From assembly GCA_023078555.1 (NCBI GenBank), contig CM041199.1, positions 10,837,943-10,901,942 of the forward strand: a DNA stretch of 64,000 bases, given 5' to 3'. A model generated the notes under the pieces. That model was not told where the DNA came from. It searched no databases and was given only the letters and a program-made list of their open reading frames with translations. The DNA comes from Ulva prolifera (taxonomy: Eukaryota > Chlorophyta > Ulvophyceae > Ulvales > Ulvaceae). Below are positions 36,712-49,101 of the stretch, piece after piece. The translations under genes and the position numbers were made by a program. Each line of letters begins with the position of its first letter. The first letter of the stretch is position 1.

Positions 36712-37375
36712 GTGAATGGACTTGGCTATAGACAAGCATACCCCCGCGCACCATAGGGAAGTTGCCAGAAACATCCTTTGATTCTGAAAGATCTAGGACG
36801 TCAAGTATGCATTGCACAGTTGTTGCTAACTCCCAGGAGTGGCGTGGAACAAAAGTGCACACTTTTCACCAACCATGTGAATGGACTTGGTTGTAGCCAC
36901 GCAACCCCCCGCGCAGCAAAAGGTACGTTGCCATCAACATTCCAAGATGTTGGGGGGTATGGGATGTCCATCATTCATTGCGTATTTTCTGCAGACACCA
37001 TGGAGTGGTGTGGTGCAAAAGTGTACACTTTCCACCAACCCATGTGAATGGACTTGGTTGTAGCCACGCAACCCCCCGCGCATCAAAAGGTACATCGCCA
37101 TCAACATTCCAAGATGTTGGGGGTATGGGATGTCCATCATTCATTGCGTATTTTCTGCAGACACCATGGAGTGGTGTAATGCAAAAGTGCACACTTTCCA
37201 CCAACCCATGTGAATGGACTTGGTTGTAGCCACGCAACCCCCCGCGCATGAAAAGGTACGTCGCCATGAACATTCCAAGATGTTGGGGGGTATGGGATGA
37301 TTATCATTCATTGCATATTTGCTGCTGACTCCCAGGAGTGGCGTGGGGCAAAAGTGCACACTTTTCACCAACCAT
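36712..37375. repeat. Block 31: X-2 A-B (4 monomers)
   Basis: A with gttgcc and gtgtacac, A with catcgcc, a five-G run and gtgtaatg, B with gcatgaaaagg. Closely related to block 27 but without its private changes. Confidence 0.86.
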
Positions 37376-38307
37376 GTGAATGGACTTGGCTATAGACAAG
37401 CATACCCCCGCGCACCATAGGGAAGTTGCCAGAAACATCCTTTGATTCTGAAAGATCTAGGACGTCAAGTATGCATTGCACAGTTGTTGCTAACTCCCAG
37501 GAGTGGCGTGGAACAAAAGTGCACACTTTTCACCAACCATGTGAATGGACTTGGTTGTAGCCACGCAACCCCCCGCGCAGCAAAAGGTACGTTGCCATCA
37601 ACATTCCAAGATGTTGGGGGGTATGGGATGTCCATCATTCATTGCGTATTTTCTGAGACACCATTGAGTGGTGTGGATGCAAAGTGTACACTTCCACCAA
37701 CCCATGTGAATGGACTTGGTTGTAGCCACGCAACCACCCGCGCATCAAAGTCATCGCATCAACATTCCCAAGACGTTGGGGGGTATGGGATGTCCATCAT
37801 TCATTGCGTATTTTCTGCAGACACCATGGAGTGGTGGTGGTGCAAAAGTGCACACTGTTCCACCAACCCATGTGAAAATGGACGTTGGTTGTATCCACGC
37901 AACCCCCCGCGCATCAAAAGGTACGTCGCCAGGGAACATTCCAAGATGTTAGGGGTATGGGATGATTATCATTCATTGCATATGGTTGTTGCCACGCAAC
38001 CCCCCGCGCATCAAAAGGTACATCGCCATCAACATTCCAAGATGTGGGGGGTATGGGATGGTCCATCATTCATTGCGTATTTTCTGCAGACACCATGGAG
38101 TGGTGTAATGCAAAGTTGCACACTTTCCTTCCACCACCCATGTAAATGGTACTTGGTGTAGCCACGCAACGCCCGCAGCATGAAAGGTACGTCGCCATGA
38201 ACATTCCAATATGTTGGGGGGTATGGGATGATTATCATTCATTGCAATATTTGCTGCTGACTCCCAGGAGTGGCGTGGGGCAAAAGTGCACACTTTTCAC
38301 CAACCTT
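37376..38307. repeat. Block 32: X-2 A-truncated B-A-B (damaged, about 5.6 monomers)
   Basis: Left part resembles cassette K1 (caagacgttgggg, gttaggggtatggg). A B is cut after gattatcattcattgcat near 37,981 and joined directly to an A at tggttgttgccacg. That A and the following B carry the ttgttgcc and catgtaaatgg variants of block 27. Many one-base indels: ttctgagacacc, gtggatgcaaagtg, gtgaaaatggacgttgg, aaagttgcac. Confidence 0.85.
37660..38265. other. Indel-rich patch 1
   Basis: Many one- to three-base gains and losses relative to the class sequences, within block 32. It coincides with the truncated-B junction. Confidence 0.85.
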
Positions 38308-39137
38308 GTGAATGGACTTGGCTATAGACAAGCATACCCCCGCGCACCATAGGGAAGTTGCCAGAAACATCCTTTGATTCTGAAAGATCTAGGACGTCAA
38401 GTATGCATTGCACAGTTGTTGCTAACTCCTAGGAGTGGCGTGGAACAAAAGTGCACACTTTTCACCAACCATGTGAATGGACTTGGTTGTAGCCACGCAA
38501 CCCCCCGCGCAGCAAAGGTACGTTGCCATCAACATTCAAAGATGTTGGGGGGTATGGGATGTCCATCATTCATTGCGTATTTTCTGCAGACACCATGGAG
38601 TGGTGTGATGCAAAAGTGTACACTTTCCACCAACCCATGTGAATGGACTTGGTTGTAGCCACGCAACCCCCCGCGCATCAAAAGGTACATCGCCATCAAC
38701 ATTCCAAGATGTTGGGGGGTATGGGATGTCCATCATTCATTGCGTATTTTCTGCAGACACCATGGAGTGGTGTGGTGCAAAAGTGCACACTTTCCACCAA
38801 CCCATGTGAATGGACTTGGTTGTAGCCACGCAACCCCCCGCGCATCAAAAGGTACGTCGCCATGAACATTCCAAGATGTTAGGGGGTATGGGATGATTAT
38901 CATTCATTGCATATTTGCTGCTGACTCCCAGGAGTGGCGTGGGGCAAAAGTGCACACTTTTCACCAACCATGTGAATGGACTTGGTTGTAGCCACGCAAC
39001 CCCCCGCGCATCAAAAGGTACGTCGCCATGAACATTCCAAGATGTTGGAGGGTATGGGATGATTATCATTCATTGCACATTTGCTGCTGACTCCCAGGAG
39101 TGGCGTGGGGCAAAAGTGCACACTTTTCACCAACCTT
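38308..39137. repeat. Block 33: X-2 A-2 B (cassette K2)
   Basis: The first A has gcagcaaaggtac (one A fewer), cattcaaagatg and gtgtgatg. The last B has ttgcacatttgc. With blocks 34-36 it forms a 2.66-kb segment repeated at 42,959. Confidence 0.86.
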
Positions 39138-39801
39138 GTGAATGGACTTGGCTATAGACAAGCATACCCCCGCGCACCATAGGGAAGTTGCCAGAAACAT
39201 CCTTTGATTCTGAAAGATCTAGGACGTCAAGTATGCATTGCACAGTTGTTGCTAACTCCTAGGAGTGGCGTGGAACAAAAGTGCACACTTTTCACCAACC
39301 ATGTGAATGGACTTGGTTGTAGCCACGCAACCCCCCGCGAAGCAAAAGGTACGTCGCCATGAACATTCAAAGATGTTGGGGGGTATGGGATGTCCATCAT
39401 CCATTGCGTATTTTCTGCAGACACCATGGAGTGGTGTGGTGCAAAAGTGTACACTTTCCACCAACCCATGTGAATGGACTTGGTTGTAGCCACGCAACCC
39501 CCTGCGCATCAAAAGGTACGTCCCCATGAACATTCCAAGATGTTGGGGGTATGGGATGTCCATCATCCATTGCGTATTTTCTGCAGACACCATGGAGTGG
39601 TGTGGTGCAAAAGTGCACACTTTCCACCAACCCATGTGAATGGACTTGGTTGTAGCCACGCAACCCCCCGCGCATCAAAAGGTACGTCGCCATGAACATT
39701 CCAAGATGTTGGAGGGTATGGGATGATTATCATTCATTGCATATTTGCTGCTGACTCCCAGGAGTGGCGTGGGGCAAAAGTGCACACTTTTCACCAACCT
39801 T
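39138..39801. repeat. Block 34: X-2 A-B, cassette P
   Basis: The first A has the private left half ccgcgaagcaaaagg with atgaacattcaaag. The second has accccctgcgcatc, gtcccc and a five-G run. The single B is the last-B type (ggaggg, ccttgtgaatgg). Same cassette in blocks 37, 41 and 53. Confidence 0.88.
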
Positions 39802-40301
39802 GTGAATGGACTTGGCTATAGACAAGCATACCCCCGCGCACCATAGGGAAGTTGCCAGAAACATCCTTTGATTCTGAAAGATCTAGGACGTCAAGTATGC
39901 ATTGCACAGTTGTTGCTAACTCCCAAGAGTGGCGTGGAACAAAAGTGCACACTTTTCACCAACCATGTGAATGGACTTGGTTGTAGCCACGCAACCCCCC
40001 CGCGCAGCAAAAGGTACGTCGCCATCAACATTCCAAGATGTTGGAGGGTATGGGATGTCCATCATTCATTGCGTATTTTCTGCAGACACCATGGAGTGGT
40101 GTAATGCAAAAGTGCACACTTTCCACCAACCCATGTGAATGGACTTGGTTGTAGCCACGCAACCCCCCGCGCATGAAAAGGTGCGTCGCCATGAACATTC
40201 CAAGATGTTGGGGGGGTATGGGATGATTATCATTCATTGCATATTTGCTGCTGACTCCCAGGAGTGGCGTGGGGCAAAAGTGCACACTTTTCACCAACCT
40301 T
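39802..40301. repeat. Block 35: X-A-B
   Basis: The A monomer has seven C after caa and the following B seven G. B carries gcatgaaaaggtgcg, a change shared with blocks 38 and 42, and ends ccttgtgaatgg. Confidence 0.87.
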
Positions 40302-40966
40302 GTGAATGGACTTGGCTATAGACAAGCATACCCCCGCGCACCATAGGGAAGTTGCCAGAAACATCCTTTGATTCTGAAAGATCTAGGACGTCAAGTATGC
40401 ATTGCACAGTTGTTGCTAACTCCCAGGAGTGGCGTGGAACAAAAGTGCACACTTTTCACCAACCATGTGAATGGACTTGGTTGTAGCCACGCAACCCCCC
40501 GCGCAGCAAAAGGTACGTTGCCATCAACATTCAAAGATGTTGGGGGGTATGAGATGTCCATCATTCATTGCGTATTTTCTGCAGACACCATGGAGTGGTG
40601 TAATGCAAAAGTGCACACTTTCCACCAACCCATGTGAATGGACTTGGTTGTAGCCACGCAACCCCCCCGCGCATCAAAAGGTACGTCGCCATGAACATTC
40701 CAAGATGTTAGGGGGTATGGGATGATTATCATTCATTGCATATTTGCTGCTGACTCCCAGGAGTGGCGTGGGGCAAAAGTGCACACTTTTCACCAACCAT
40801 GTGAATGGACTTGGTTGTAGCCACGCAACCCCCCGCGCATCAAAAGGTACGTCGCCATGAACATTCCAAGATGTTGGAGGGTATGGGATGATTATCATTC
40901 ATTGCACATTTGCTGCTGACTCCCAGGAGTGGCGTGGGGCAAAAGTGCACACTTTTCACCAACCTT
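40302..40966. repeat. Block 36: X-A-2 B
   Basis: A with cattcaaag, gagatgtcc and gtgtaatg, a first B with seven C and gttaggggg, a last B with ttgcacatttgc. Block 43 is its copy. Confidence 0.86.
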
Positions 40967-41630
40967 GTGAATGGACTTGGCTATAGACAAGCATACCCCC
41001 GCGCACCATAGAGAAGTTGCCAGAAACATCCTTTGATTCTGAAAGATCTAGGACGTCAAGTATGCATTGCACAGTTGTTGCTAACTCCTAGGAGTGGCGT
41101 GGAACAAAAGTGCACACTTTTCACCAACCATGTGAATGGACTTGGTTGTAGCCACGCAACCCCCCGCGAAGCAAAAGGTACGTCGCCATGAACATTCAAA
41201 GATGTTGGGGGGTATGGGATGTCCATCATCCATTGCGTATTTTCTGCAGACACCATGGAGTGGTGTGGTGCAAAAGTGTACACTTTCCACCAACCCATGT
41301 GAATGGACTTGGTTGTAGCCACGCAACCCCCTGCGCATCAAAAGGTACGTCCCCATGAACATTCCAAGATGTTGGGGGTATGGGATGTCCATCATCCATT
41401 GCGTATTTTCTGCAGACACCATGGAGTGGTGTGGTGCAAAAGTGCACACTTTCCACCAACCCATGTGAATGGACTTGGTTGTAGCCACGCAACCCCCCGC
41501 GCATCAAAAGGTACGTCGCCATGAACATTCCAAGATGTTGGAGGGTATGGGATGATTATCATTCATTGCATATTTGCTGCTGACTCCCAGGAGTGGCGTG
41601 GGGCAAAAGTGCACACTTTTCACCAACCTT
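40967..41630. repeat. Block 37: X-2 A-B, cassette P
   Basis: Copy of block 34; its anchor has catagagaag instead of catagggaag. Confidence 0.87.
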
Positions 41631-42128
41631 GTGAATGGACTTGGCTATAGACAAGCATACCCCCGCGCACCATAGGGAAGTTGCCAGAAACATCCTTTGA
41701 TTCTGAAAGATCTAGGACGTCAAGTATGCATTGCACAGTTGTTGCTAACTCCCAAGAGTGGCGTGGAACAAAAGTGCACACTTTTCACCAACCATGTGAA
41801 TGGACTTGGTTGTAGCCACGCAACCCCCCGCGCAGCAAAAGGTACGTCGCCATCAACATTCCAAGATGTTGGAGGGTATGGGATGTCCATCATTCATTGC
41901 GTATTTTCTGCAGACACCATGGAGTGGTGTAATGCAAAAGTGCACACTTTCCACCAACCCATGTGAATGGACTTGGTTGTAGCCACGCAACCCCCCGCGC
42001 ATGAAAAGGTGCGTCGCCATGAACATTCCAAGATGTTGGGGGGTATGGGATGATTATCATTCATTGCATATTTGCTGCTGACTCCCAGGAGTGGCGTGGG
42101 GCAAAAGTGCACACTTTTCACCAACCTT
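41631..42128. repeat. Block 38: X-A-B
   Basis: Copy of block 35 with normal six-C and six-G runs and the shared aaaaggtgcg in B. Confidence 0.87.
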
Positions 42129-42958
42129 GTGAATGGACTTGGCTATAGACAAGCATACCCCCGCGCACCATAGAGAAGTTGCCAGAAACATCCTTTGATT
42201 CTGAAAGATCTAGGACGTCAAGTATGCATTGCACAGTTGTTGCTAACTCCCAGGAGTGGCGTGGAACAAAAGTGCACACTTTTCACCAACCATGTGAATG
42301 GACTTGGTTGTAGCCACGCAACCCCCCGCGCAGCAAAAGGTACGTTGCCATCAACATTCCAAGATGTTGGGGGGTATGGGATGTCCATCATTCATTGCGT
42401 ATTTTCTGCAGACACCATGGAGTGGTGTGATGCAAAAGTGTACACTTTCCACCAACCCATGTGAATGGACTTGGTTGTAGCCACGCAACCCCCCGCGCAT
42501 CAAAAGGTACATCGCCATCAACATTCCAAGACGTTGGGGGGTATGGGATGTCCATCATTCATTGCGTATTTTCTGCAGACACCATGGAGTGGTGTGGTGC
42601 AAAAGTGCACACTTTCCACCAACCCATGTGAATGGACTTGGTTGTAGCCACGCAACCCCCCGCGCATCAAAAGGTACGTCGCCATGAACATTCCAAGATG
42701 TTAGGGGGTATGGGATGATTATCATTCATTGCATTTTTGCTGCTGACTCCCAGGAGTGGCGTGGGGCAAAAGTGCACACTTTCACCAACCATGTGAATGG
42801 ACTTGGTTGTAGCCACGCAACCCCCCGCGCATCAAAAGGTACGTCGCCATGAACATTCCAAGATGTTGGAGGGTATGGGATGATAATCATTCATTGCACA
42901 TTTGCTGCTGACTCCCAGGAGTGGCGTGGGGCAAAAGTGCACACTTTTCACCAACCTT
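42129..42958. repeat. Block 39: X-2 A-2 B, cassette K1
   Basis: Copy of block 28 with anchor variant catagagaag. The B monomers carry private changes: ttgcatttttgc near 42,733, a missing T in cacactttcacc near 42,780, and gatgataatc near 42,882. Confidence 0.87.
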
Positions 42959-43790
42959 GTGAATGGACTTGGCTATAGACAAGCATACCCCCGCGCACCA
43001 TAGGGAAGTTGCCAGAAACATCCTTTGATTCTGAAAGATCTAGGACGTCAAGTATGCATTGCACAGTTGTTGCTAACTCCTAGGAGTGGCGTGGAACAAA
43101 AGTGCACACTTTTCACCAACCATGTGAATGGACTTGGTTGTAGCCACGCAACCCCCCGCGCAGCAAAAGGTACGTTGCCATCAACATTCAAAAGATGTTG
43201 GGGGGTATGGGATGTCCATCATTCATTGCGTATTTTCTGCAGACACCATGGAGTGGTGTGATGCAAAAGTGTACACTTTCCACCAACCCATGTGAATGGA
43301 CTTGGTTGTAGCCACGCAACCCCCCGCGCATCAAAAGGTACATCGCCATCAACATTCCAAGATGTTGGGGGGTATGGGATGTCCATCATTCATTGCGTAT
43401 TTTCTGCAGACACCATGGAGTGGTGTGGTGCAAAAGTGCACACTTTCCACCAACCCATGTGAATGGACTTGGTTGTAGCCACGCAACCCCCCGCGCATCA
43501 AAAGGTACGTCGCCATGAACATTCCAAGATGTTAGGGGGTATGGGATGATTATCATTCATTGCATATTTGCTGCTGACTCCCAGGAGTGGCGTGGGGCAA
43601 AAGTGCACACTTTTCACCAACCATGTGAATGGACTTGGTTGTAGCCACGCAACCCCCCGCGCATCAAAAGGTACGTCGCCATGAACATTCCAAGATGTTG
43701 GAGGGTATGGGATGATTATCATTCATTGCACATTTGCTGCTGACTCCCAGGAGTGGCGTGGGGCAAAAGTGCACACTTTTCACCAACCTT
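42959..43790. repeat. Block 40: X-2 A-2 B, cassette K2
   Basis: Copy of block 29, with the cattcaaaagatg insertion and gtgtgatg. It starts the second copy of the 38,308-40,966 segment. Confidence 0.87.
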
Positions 43791-44454
43791 GTGAATGGAC
43801 TTGGCTATAGACAAGCATACCCCCGCGCACCATAGGGAAGTTGCCAGAAACATCCTTTGATTCTGAAAGATCTAGGACGTCAAGTATGCATTGCACAGTT
43901 GTTTGCTAACTCCTAGGAGTGGCGTGGAACAAAAGTGCACACTTTTCACCAACCATGTGAATGGACTTGGTTGTAGCCACGCAACCCCCCGCGAAGCAAA
44001 AGGTACGTCGCCATGAACATTCAAAGATGTTGGGGGGTATGGGATGTCCATCATCCATTGCGTATTTTCTGCAGACACCATGGAGTGGTGTGGTGCAAAA
44101 GTGTACACTTTCCACCAACCCATGTGAATGGACTTGGTTGTAGCCACGCAACCCCCTGCGCATCAAAAGGTACGTCCCCATGAACATTCCAAGATGTTGG
44201 GGGTATGGGATGTCCATCATCCATTGCGTATTTTCTGCAGACACCATGGAGTGGTGTGGTGCAAAAGTGCACACTTTCCACCAACCCATGTGAATGGACT
44301 TGGTTGTAGCCACGCAACCCCCGCGCATCAAAAGGTACGTCGCCATGAACATTCCAAGATGTTGGAGGGTATGGGATGATTATCATTCATTGCATATTTG
44401 CTGCTGACTCCCAGGAGTGGCGTGGGGCAAAAGTGCACACTTTTCACCAACCTT
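43791..44454. repeat. Block 41: X-2 A-B, cassette P
   Basis: Copy of block 34 with a one-base insertion in the anchor (gttgtttgct near 43,902) and a five-C run in B near 44,320. Confidence 0.87.
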
Positions 44455-44952
44455 GTGAATGGACTTGGCTATAGACAAGCATACCCCCGCGCACCATAGG
44501 GAAGTTGCCAGAAAACATCCTTTGATTCTGAAAGATCTAGGACGTCAAGTATGCATTGCACAGTTGTTGCTAACTCCCAAGAGTGGCGTGGAACAAAAGT
44601 GCACACTTTTCACCAACCATGTGAATGGACTTGGTTGTAGCCACGCAACCCCCCGCGCAGCAAAAGGTACGTCGCCATCAACATTCCAAGATGTTGGAGG
44701 GTATGGGATGTCCATCATTCATTGCGTATTTTCTGCAGACACCATGGAGTGGTGTAATGCAAAAGTGCACACTTTCCACCAACCCATGTGAATGGACTTG
44801 GTTGTAGCCACGCAACCCCCCGCGCATGAAAAGGTGCGTCGCCATGAACATTCCAAGATGTGGGGGGTATGGGATGATTATCATTCATTGCATATTTGCT
44901 GCTGACTCCCAGGAGTGGCGTGGGGCAAAAGTGCACACTTTTCACCAACCTT
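44455..44952. repeat. Block 42: X-A-B
   Basis: Copy of block 35. The anchor has cagaaaacatcc (one extra A) and B has gatgtggggggtat (one T missing) with the shared aaaaggtgcg. Confidence 0.87.
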
Positions 44953-45618
44953 GTGAATGGACTTGGCTATAGACAAGCATACCCCCGCGCACCATAGGAA
45001 GTTGCCAGAAACCAATCCTTTGATTCTGAAAGATCTAGGACGTCAAGTATGCATTGCACAGTTGTTGCTAACTCCCAGGAGTGGCGTGGAACAAAAGTGC
45101 ACACTTTTCACCAACCATGTGAATGGACTTGGTTGTAGCCACGCAACCCCCCGCGCAGCAAAAGGTACGTTGCCATCAACATTCAAAGATGTTGGGGGGT
45201 ATGAGATGTCCATCATTCATTGCGTATTTTCTGCAGACACCATGGAGTGGTGTAATGCAAAAGTGCACACTTTCCACCAACCCATGTGAATGGACTTGGT
45301 TGTAGCCACGCAACCCCCCGCGCATCAAAAGGTACGTCGCCATGAACATTCCAAGATGTTAGGGGGGTATGGGATGATTATCATTCATTGCATATTTGCT
45401 GCTGACTCCCAGGAGTGGCGTGGGGCAAAAGTGCACACTTTTCACCAACCATGTGAATGGACTTGGTTGTAGCCACGCAACCCCCCGCGCATCAAAAGGT
45501 ACGTCGCCATGAACATTCCAAGATGTTGGAGGGTATGGGATGATTATCATTCATTGCACATTTGCTGCTGACTCCCAGGAGTGGCGTGGGGCAAAAGTGC
45601 ACACTTTTCACCAACCTT
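44953..45618. repeat. Block 43: X-A-2 B
   Basis: Copy of block 36. The anchor has caccataggaag and gaaaccaatcc (one base lost, two gained); the first B has gttagggggg. Confidence 0.86.
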
Positions 45619-46285
45619 GTGAATGGACTTGGCTATAGACAAGCATACCCCCGCGCACCATAGGGAAGTTGCCAGAAACATCCTTTGATTCTGAAAGATC
45701 TAGGACGTCAAGTATGCATTGCACAGTTGTTGCTAACTCCTAGGAGTGGCGTGGAACAAAAGTGCACACTTTTCACCAACCATGTGAATGGACTTGGTTG
45801 TAGCCACGCAACCCCCCGCGCAGCAAAAGGTACGTTGCCATCAACATTCAAAGGATGTTGGGGGGTATGGGATGTCCATCATTCATTGCGTATTTTCTGC
45901 AGACACCATGGAGTGGTGTGATGCAAAAGTGTACACTTTCCACCAACCCATGTGAATGGACTTGGTTGTAGCCACGCAACCCCCCGCGCATCAAAAGGTA
46001 CATCGCCATCAACATTCCAAGATGTTGGGGGGTATGGGATGTCCATCATTCATTGCGTATTTTCTGCAGACACCATGGAGTGGTGTGGTGCAAAAGTGCA
46101 CACTTTCCACCAACCCATGTGAATGGACTTGGTTGTAGCCACGCAACCCCCCGCGCATCAAAAGGTACGTCGCCATGAACATTCCAAGATGTTAGGGGGG
46201 TATGGGATGATTATCATTCATTGCATATTTGCTGCTGACTCCCAGGAGTGGCGTGGGGCAAAAGTGCACACTTTTCACCAACCAT
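45619..46285. repeat. Block 44: X-2 A-B
   Basis: The first A has cattcaaaggatg with gtgtgatg, the second catcgcc. The single B (gttagggggg, ccatgtgaatgg end) is joined directly to X, so this looks like cassette K2 missing its last B. Confidence 0.86.
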
Positions 46286-47115
46286 GTGAATGGACTTGGC
46301 TATAGACAAGCATACCCCCGCGCACCATAGGGAAGTTGCCAGAAACATCCTTTGATTCTGAAAGATCTAGGACGTCAAGTATGCATTGCACAGTTGTTGC
46401 TAACTCCCAGGAGTGGCGTGGAACAAAAGTGCACACTTTTTCACCAACCATGTGAATGGACTTGGTTGTAGCCACGCAACCCCCCGCGCAGCAAAAGGTA
46501 CGTTGCCATCAACATTCCAAGATGTTGGGGGGTATGGGATGTCCATCATTCATTGCGTATTTTCTGCAGACACCATGGAGTGGTGTGATGCAAAAGTGTA
46601 CACTTTCCACCAACCCATGTGAATGGACTTGGTTGTAGCCACGCAACCCCCCGCGCATCAAAGGTACATCGCCATCAACATTCCAAGACGTTGGGGGGTA
46701 TGGGATGTCCATCATTCATTGCGTATTTTCTGCAGACACCATGGAGTGGTGTGGTGCAAAAGTGCACACTTTCCACCAACCCATGTGAATGGACTTGGTT
46801 GTAGCCACGCAACCCCCCGCGCATCAAAAGGTACGTCGCCATGAACATTCCAAGATGTTAGGGGGTATGGGATGATTATCATTCATTGCATATTTGCTGC
46901 TGACTCCCAGGAGTGGCGTGGGGCAAAAGTGCACACTTTTCACCAACCATGTGAATGGACTTGGTTGTAGCCACGCAACCCCCGCGCATCAAAAGGTACG
47001 TCGCCATGAACATTCCAAGATGTTGGAGGGTATGGGATGATTATCATTCATTGCACATTTGCTGCTGACTCCCAGGAGTGGCGTGGGGCAAAAGTGCACA
47101 CTTTTCACCAACCTT
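46286..47115. repeat. Block 45: X-2 A-2 B, cassette K1
   Basis: Copy of block 28, with an extra T in cactttttcacc of the anchor near 46,440, gcatcaaaggtac near 46,665, and a five-C run near 46,980. Confidence 0.86.
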
Positions 47116-47945
47116 GTGAATGGACTTGGCTATAGACAAGCATACCCCCGCGCACCATAGGGAAGTTGCCAGAAACATCCTTTGATTCTGAAAGATCTAG
47201 GACGTCAAGTATGCATTGCACAGTTGTTGCTAACTCCTAGGAGTGGCGTGGAACAAAAAGTGCACACTTTTCACCAACCATGTGAATGGACTTGGTTGTA
47301 GCCACGCAACCCCCCGCGCAGCAAAAGGTACGTTGCCATCAACATTCAAAAGATGTTGGGGGGTATGGGATGTCCATCATTCATTGCGTATTTTCTGCAG
47401 ACACCATGGCGTGGTGTGGTGCAAAAGTGCACACTTTCCACCAACCCATGTGAATGGACTTGGTTGTAGCCACGCAACCCCCCGCGCATCAAAAGGTACA
47501 TCGCCATCAACATTCCAAGATGTTGGGGGGTATGGGATGTCCATCATTCATTGCGTATTTTCTGCAGACACCATGGAGTGGTGTGGTGCAAAAGTGCACA
47601 CTTTCCACCAACCCATGTGAATGGACTTGGTTGTAGCCACGCAACCCCCCGCGCATCAAAAGGTACGTCGCCATGAACATTCCAAGATGTTGGGGGGTAT
47701 GGATGATTATCATTCATTGCATATTTGCTGCTGACTCCCAGGAGTGGCGTGGGGCAAAAGTGCACACTTTTCACCAACCATGTGAATGGACTTGGTTGTA
47801 GCCACGCAACCCCCCGCGCATCAAAAGGTACGTCGCCATGAACATTCCAAGATGGTTGGAGGGTATGGGATGATTATCATTCATTGCACATTCTGCTGAC
47901 TCCCAGGAGTGGCGGGGGCAAAAGTGCACACTTTTCACCAACCTT
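47116..47945. repeat. Block 46: X-2 A-2 B, K2-like
   Basis: Has the cattcaaaagatg insertion, but the first A continues as the ggcg, gtgtggtg, gtgcac type rather than gtgtgatg, so it is a recombinant of K2. Indels begin here: ggtatggatg, gatggttgg, ttgcacattctgc, ggcgggggc. Confidence 0.85.
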
Positions 47946-49020
47946 GTGAATGGACTTGGCTATAGACAAGCATACCCCCGCGCACCATAGGGAAGTTGCC
48001 AGAAACATCCTTTGATTCTGAAAGATCTAGGACGTCAAGTATGCATTGCACAGTTGTTGCTAACTCCCAAGAGTGGCGTGGAACAAAAGTGCACACTTTT
48101 CACAACCATGTGAATGGACTTGGTTGTAGCCACGCAACCCCCGCGCAGCAAAAGGTACGTCGCCATGAACATTCCAAGATGTTGGGGGGTATGGGATGAT
48201 TATCATTCATTGCATATTTGCTGCTGACTCCCAGGAGTGGCGTGGGGCAAAAGTGCACACTTTTCACCAACCATGTGAATGGACTTGGCTATAGACAAGC
48301 ATACCCCGCGCACCATAGGGAAGTTGCCAGAAACATCCTTGATTCTGAAAGATCTAGGACGTCAAGTATGCATTGCACAGTTGTTGCTAACTCCCAGGAG
48401 TGGCGTGGAACAAAAGTGCACACTTTCACCAACCATGTGAATGGACTTGGTTGTAGCCACGCAACCCCCCGCGCAGCAAAAGGTACGTTGCCATCAACAT
48501 TCCAAGATGTTGGGGGGTATGGATGTCCATCATTCATTGCGTATTTTTCTGCAGAACACCATGGAGTGGTGTGATGCAAAAGTGTACACTTTCCACCAAC
48601 CCATGTGAATGGACTTGTTGTAGCCACGCAACCCCCGCGCATCAAAAGGTACATCGCCATCAACCTCCAAGACGTTGGGGGGTATGGGATGTCCATCATT
48701 CATTGCGTATTTTCTGCAGACACCATGGAGTGGTGTGGTGCAAAAGTGCACACTTTCCACCAACCCATGTGAATGGACTTGGTGTAGCCACGCAACCCCC
48801 CGCGCATCAAAAGGTACGTCGCCAATGAACATTCCAAGATGTTAGGGGGGTATGGGATGATATCATTCATTGCGTATTTTCTGCAGACACCATGGAGTGG
48901 TGTGGGGCAAAAGTGCACACTTTCACCAACCCATGTGAATGGACTTGGTTGTAGCCACGCAACCCCCCGCGCATCAAAGGTACGTCGCCATGAACATTCC
49001 AAGATGTTGTGAGGGTATGG
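47700..49020. other. Indel-rich patch 2
   Basis: Indels about every 50-100 bases, many in homopolymers (C, G, T runs) and some elsewhere (gatggttgg, ggcgggggc, gttgtgagg). Confidence 0.85.
47946..48274. repeat. Block 47: X-B (2 monomers)
   Basis: Same form as block 30. It loses one C in cacaaccatg near 48,104 and one in cgcaacccccgcg near 48,138. Confidence 0.84.
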
Positions 49021-49101
49021 GGATGATTATCATTCATTGCATATTTGCTGCTGACTCCCAGGAGTGGCGTGGGGCAAAAGTGCACACTTTTCACCAACCT
49101 T
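48275..49101. repeat. Block 48: X-2 A-B/A hybrid-B (damaged cassette K1)
   Basis: Follows K1 order (gtgtgatg, gacgttgggg, gttagggggg). The fourth monomer starts as B (gatgatatcattc) but continues as A (gcgtattttctgcagac, gtggtgtgg) and ends as a mixture (ggggcaaaag, ctttcaccaaccc). Frequent indels: ataccccgcg, catccttgatt, ttttttctgcagaa-like insertion near 48,545, caacctccaag, gttgtgagg. Confidence 0.83.

Larger units (their letters stand above)
38308..40966. repeat. 16-monomer segment, copy 1 (blocks 33-36)
   Basis: Block counts 5-4-3-4 with variants gtgtgatg, cgaagcaaaagg, aaaaggtgcg and gagatgtcc in order. The same order recurs at 42,959-45,618, about 4,651 bp (28 monomers) downstream. 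Confidence 0.86.
42959..45618. repeat. 16-monomer segment, copy 2 (blocks 40-43)
   Basis: Same order of marked monomers as blocks 33-36. Differs by scattered one-base indels in homopolymers (gttgtttgct, gaaaacatcc, gatgtgggggg, cataggaag). Confidence 0.86.

Noticed and set aside
37442-38161. 239-codon open reading frame
   Set aside because: It runs through X, A and B monomers and owes its length to frame-shifting indels in patch 1. The undamaged copies of the same monomers stop much earlier. No start context or codon signature of a gene.
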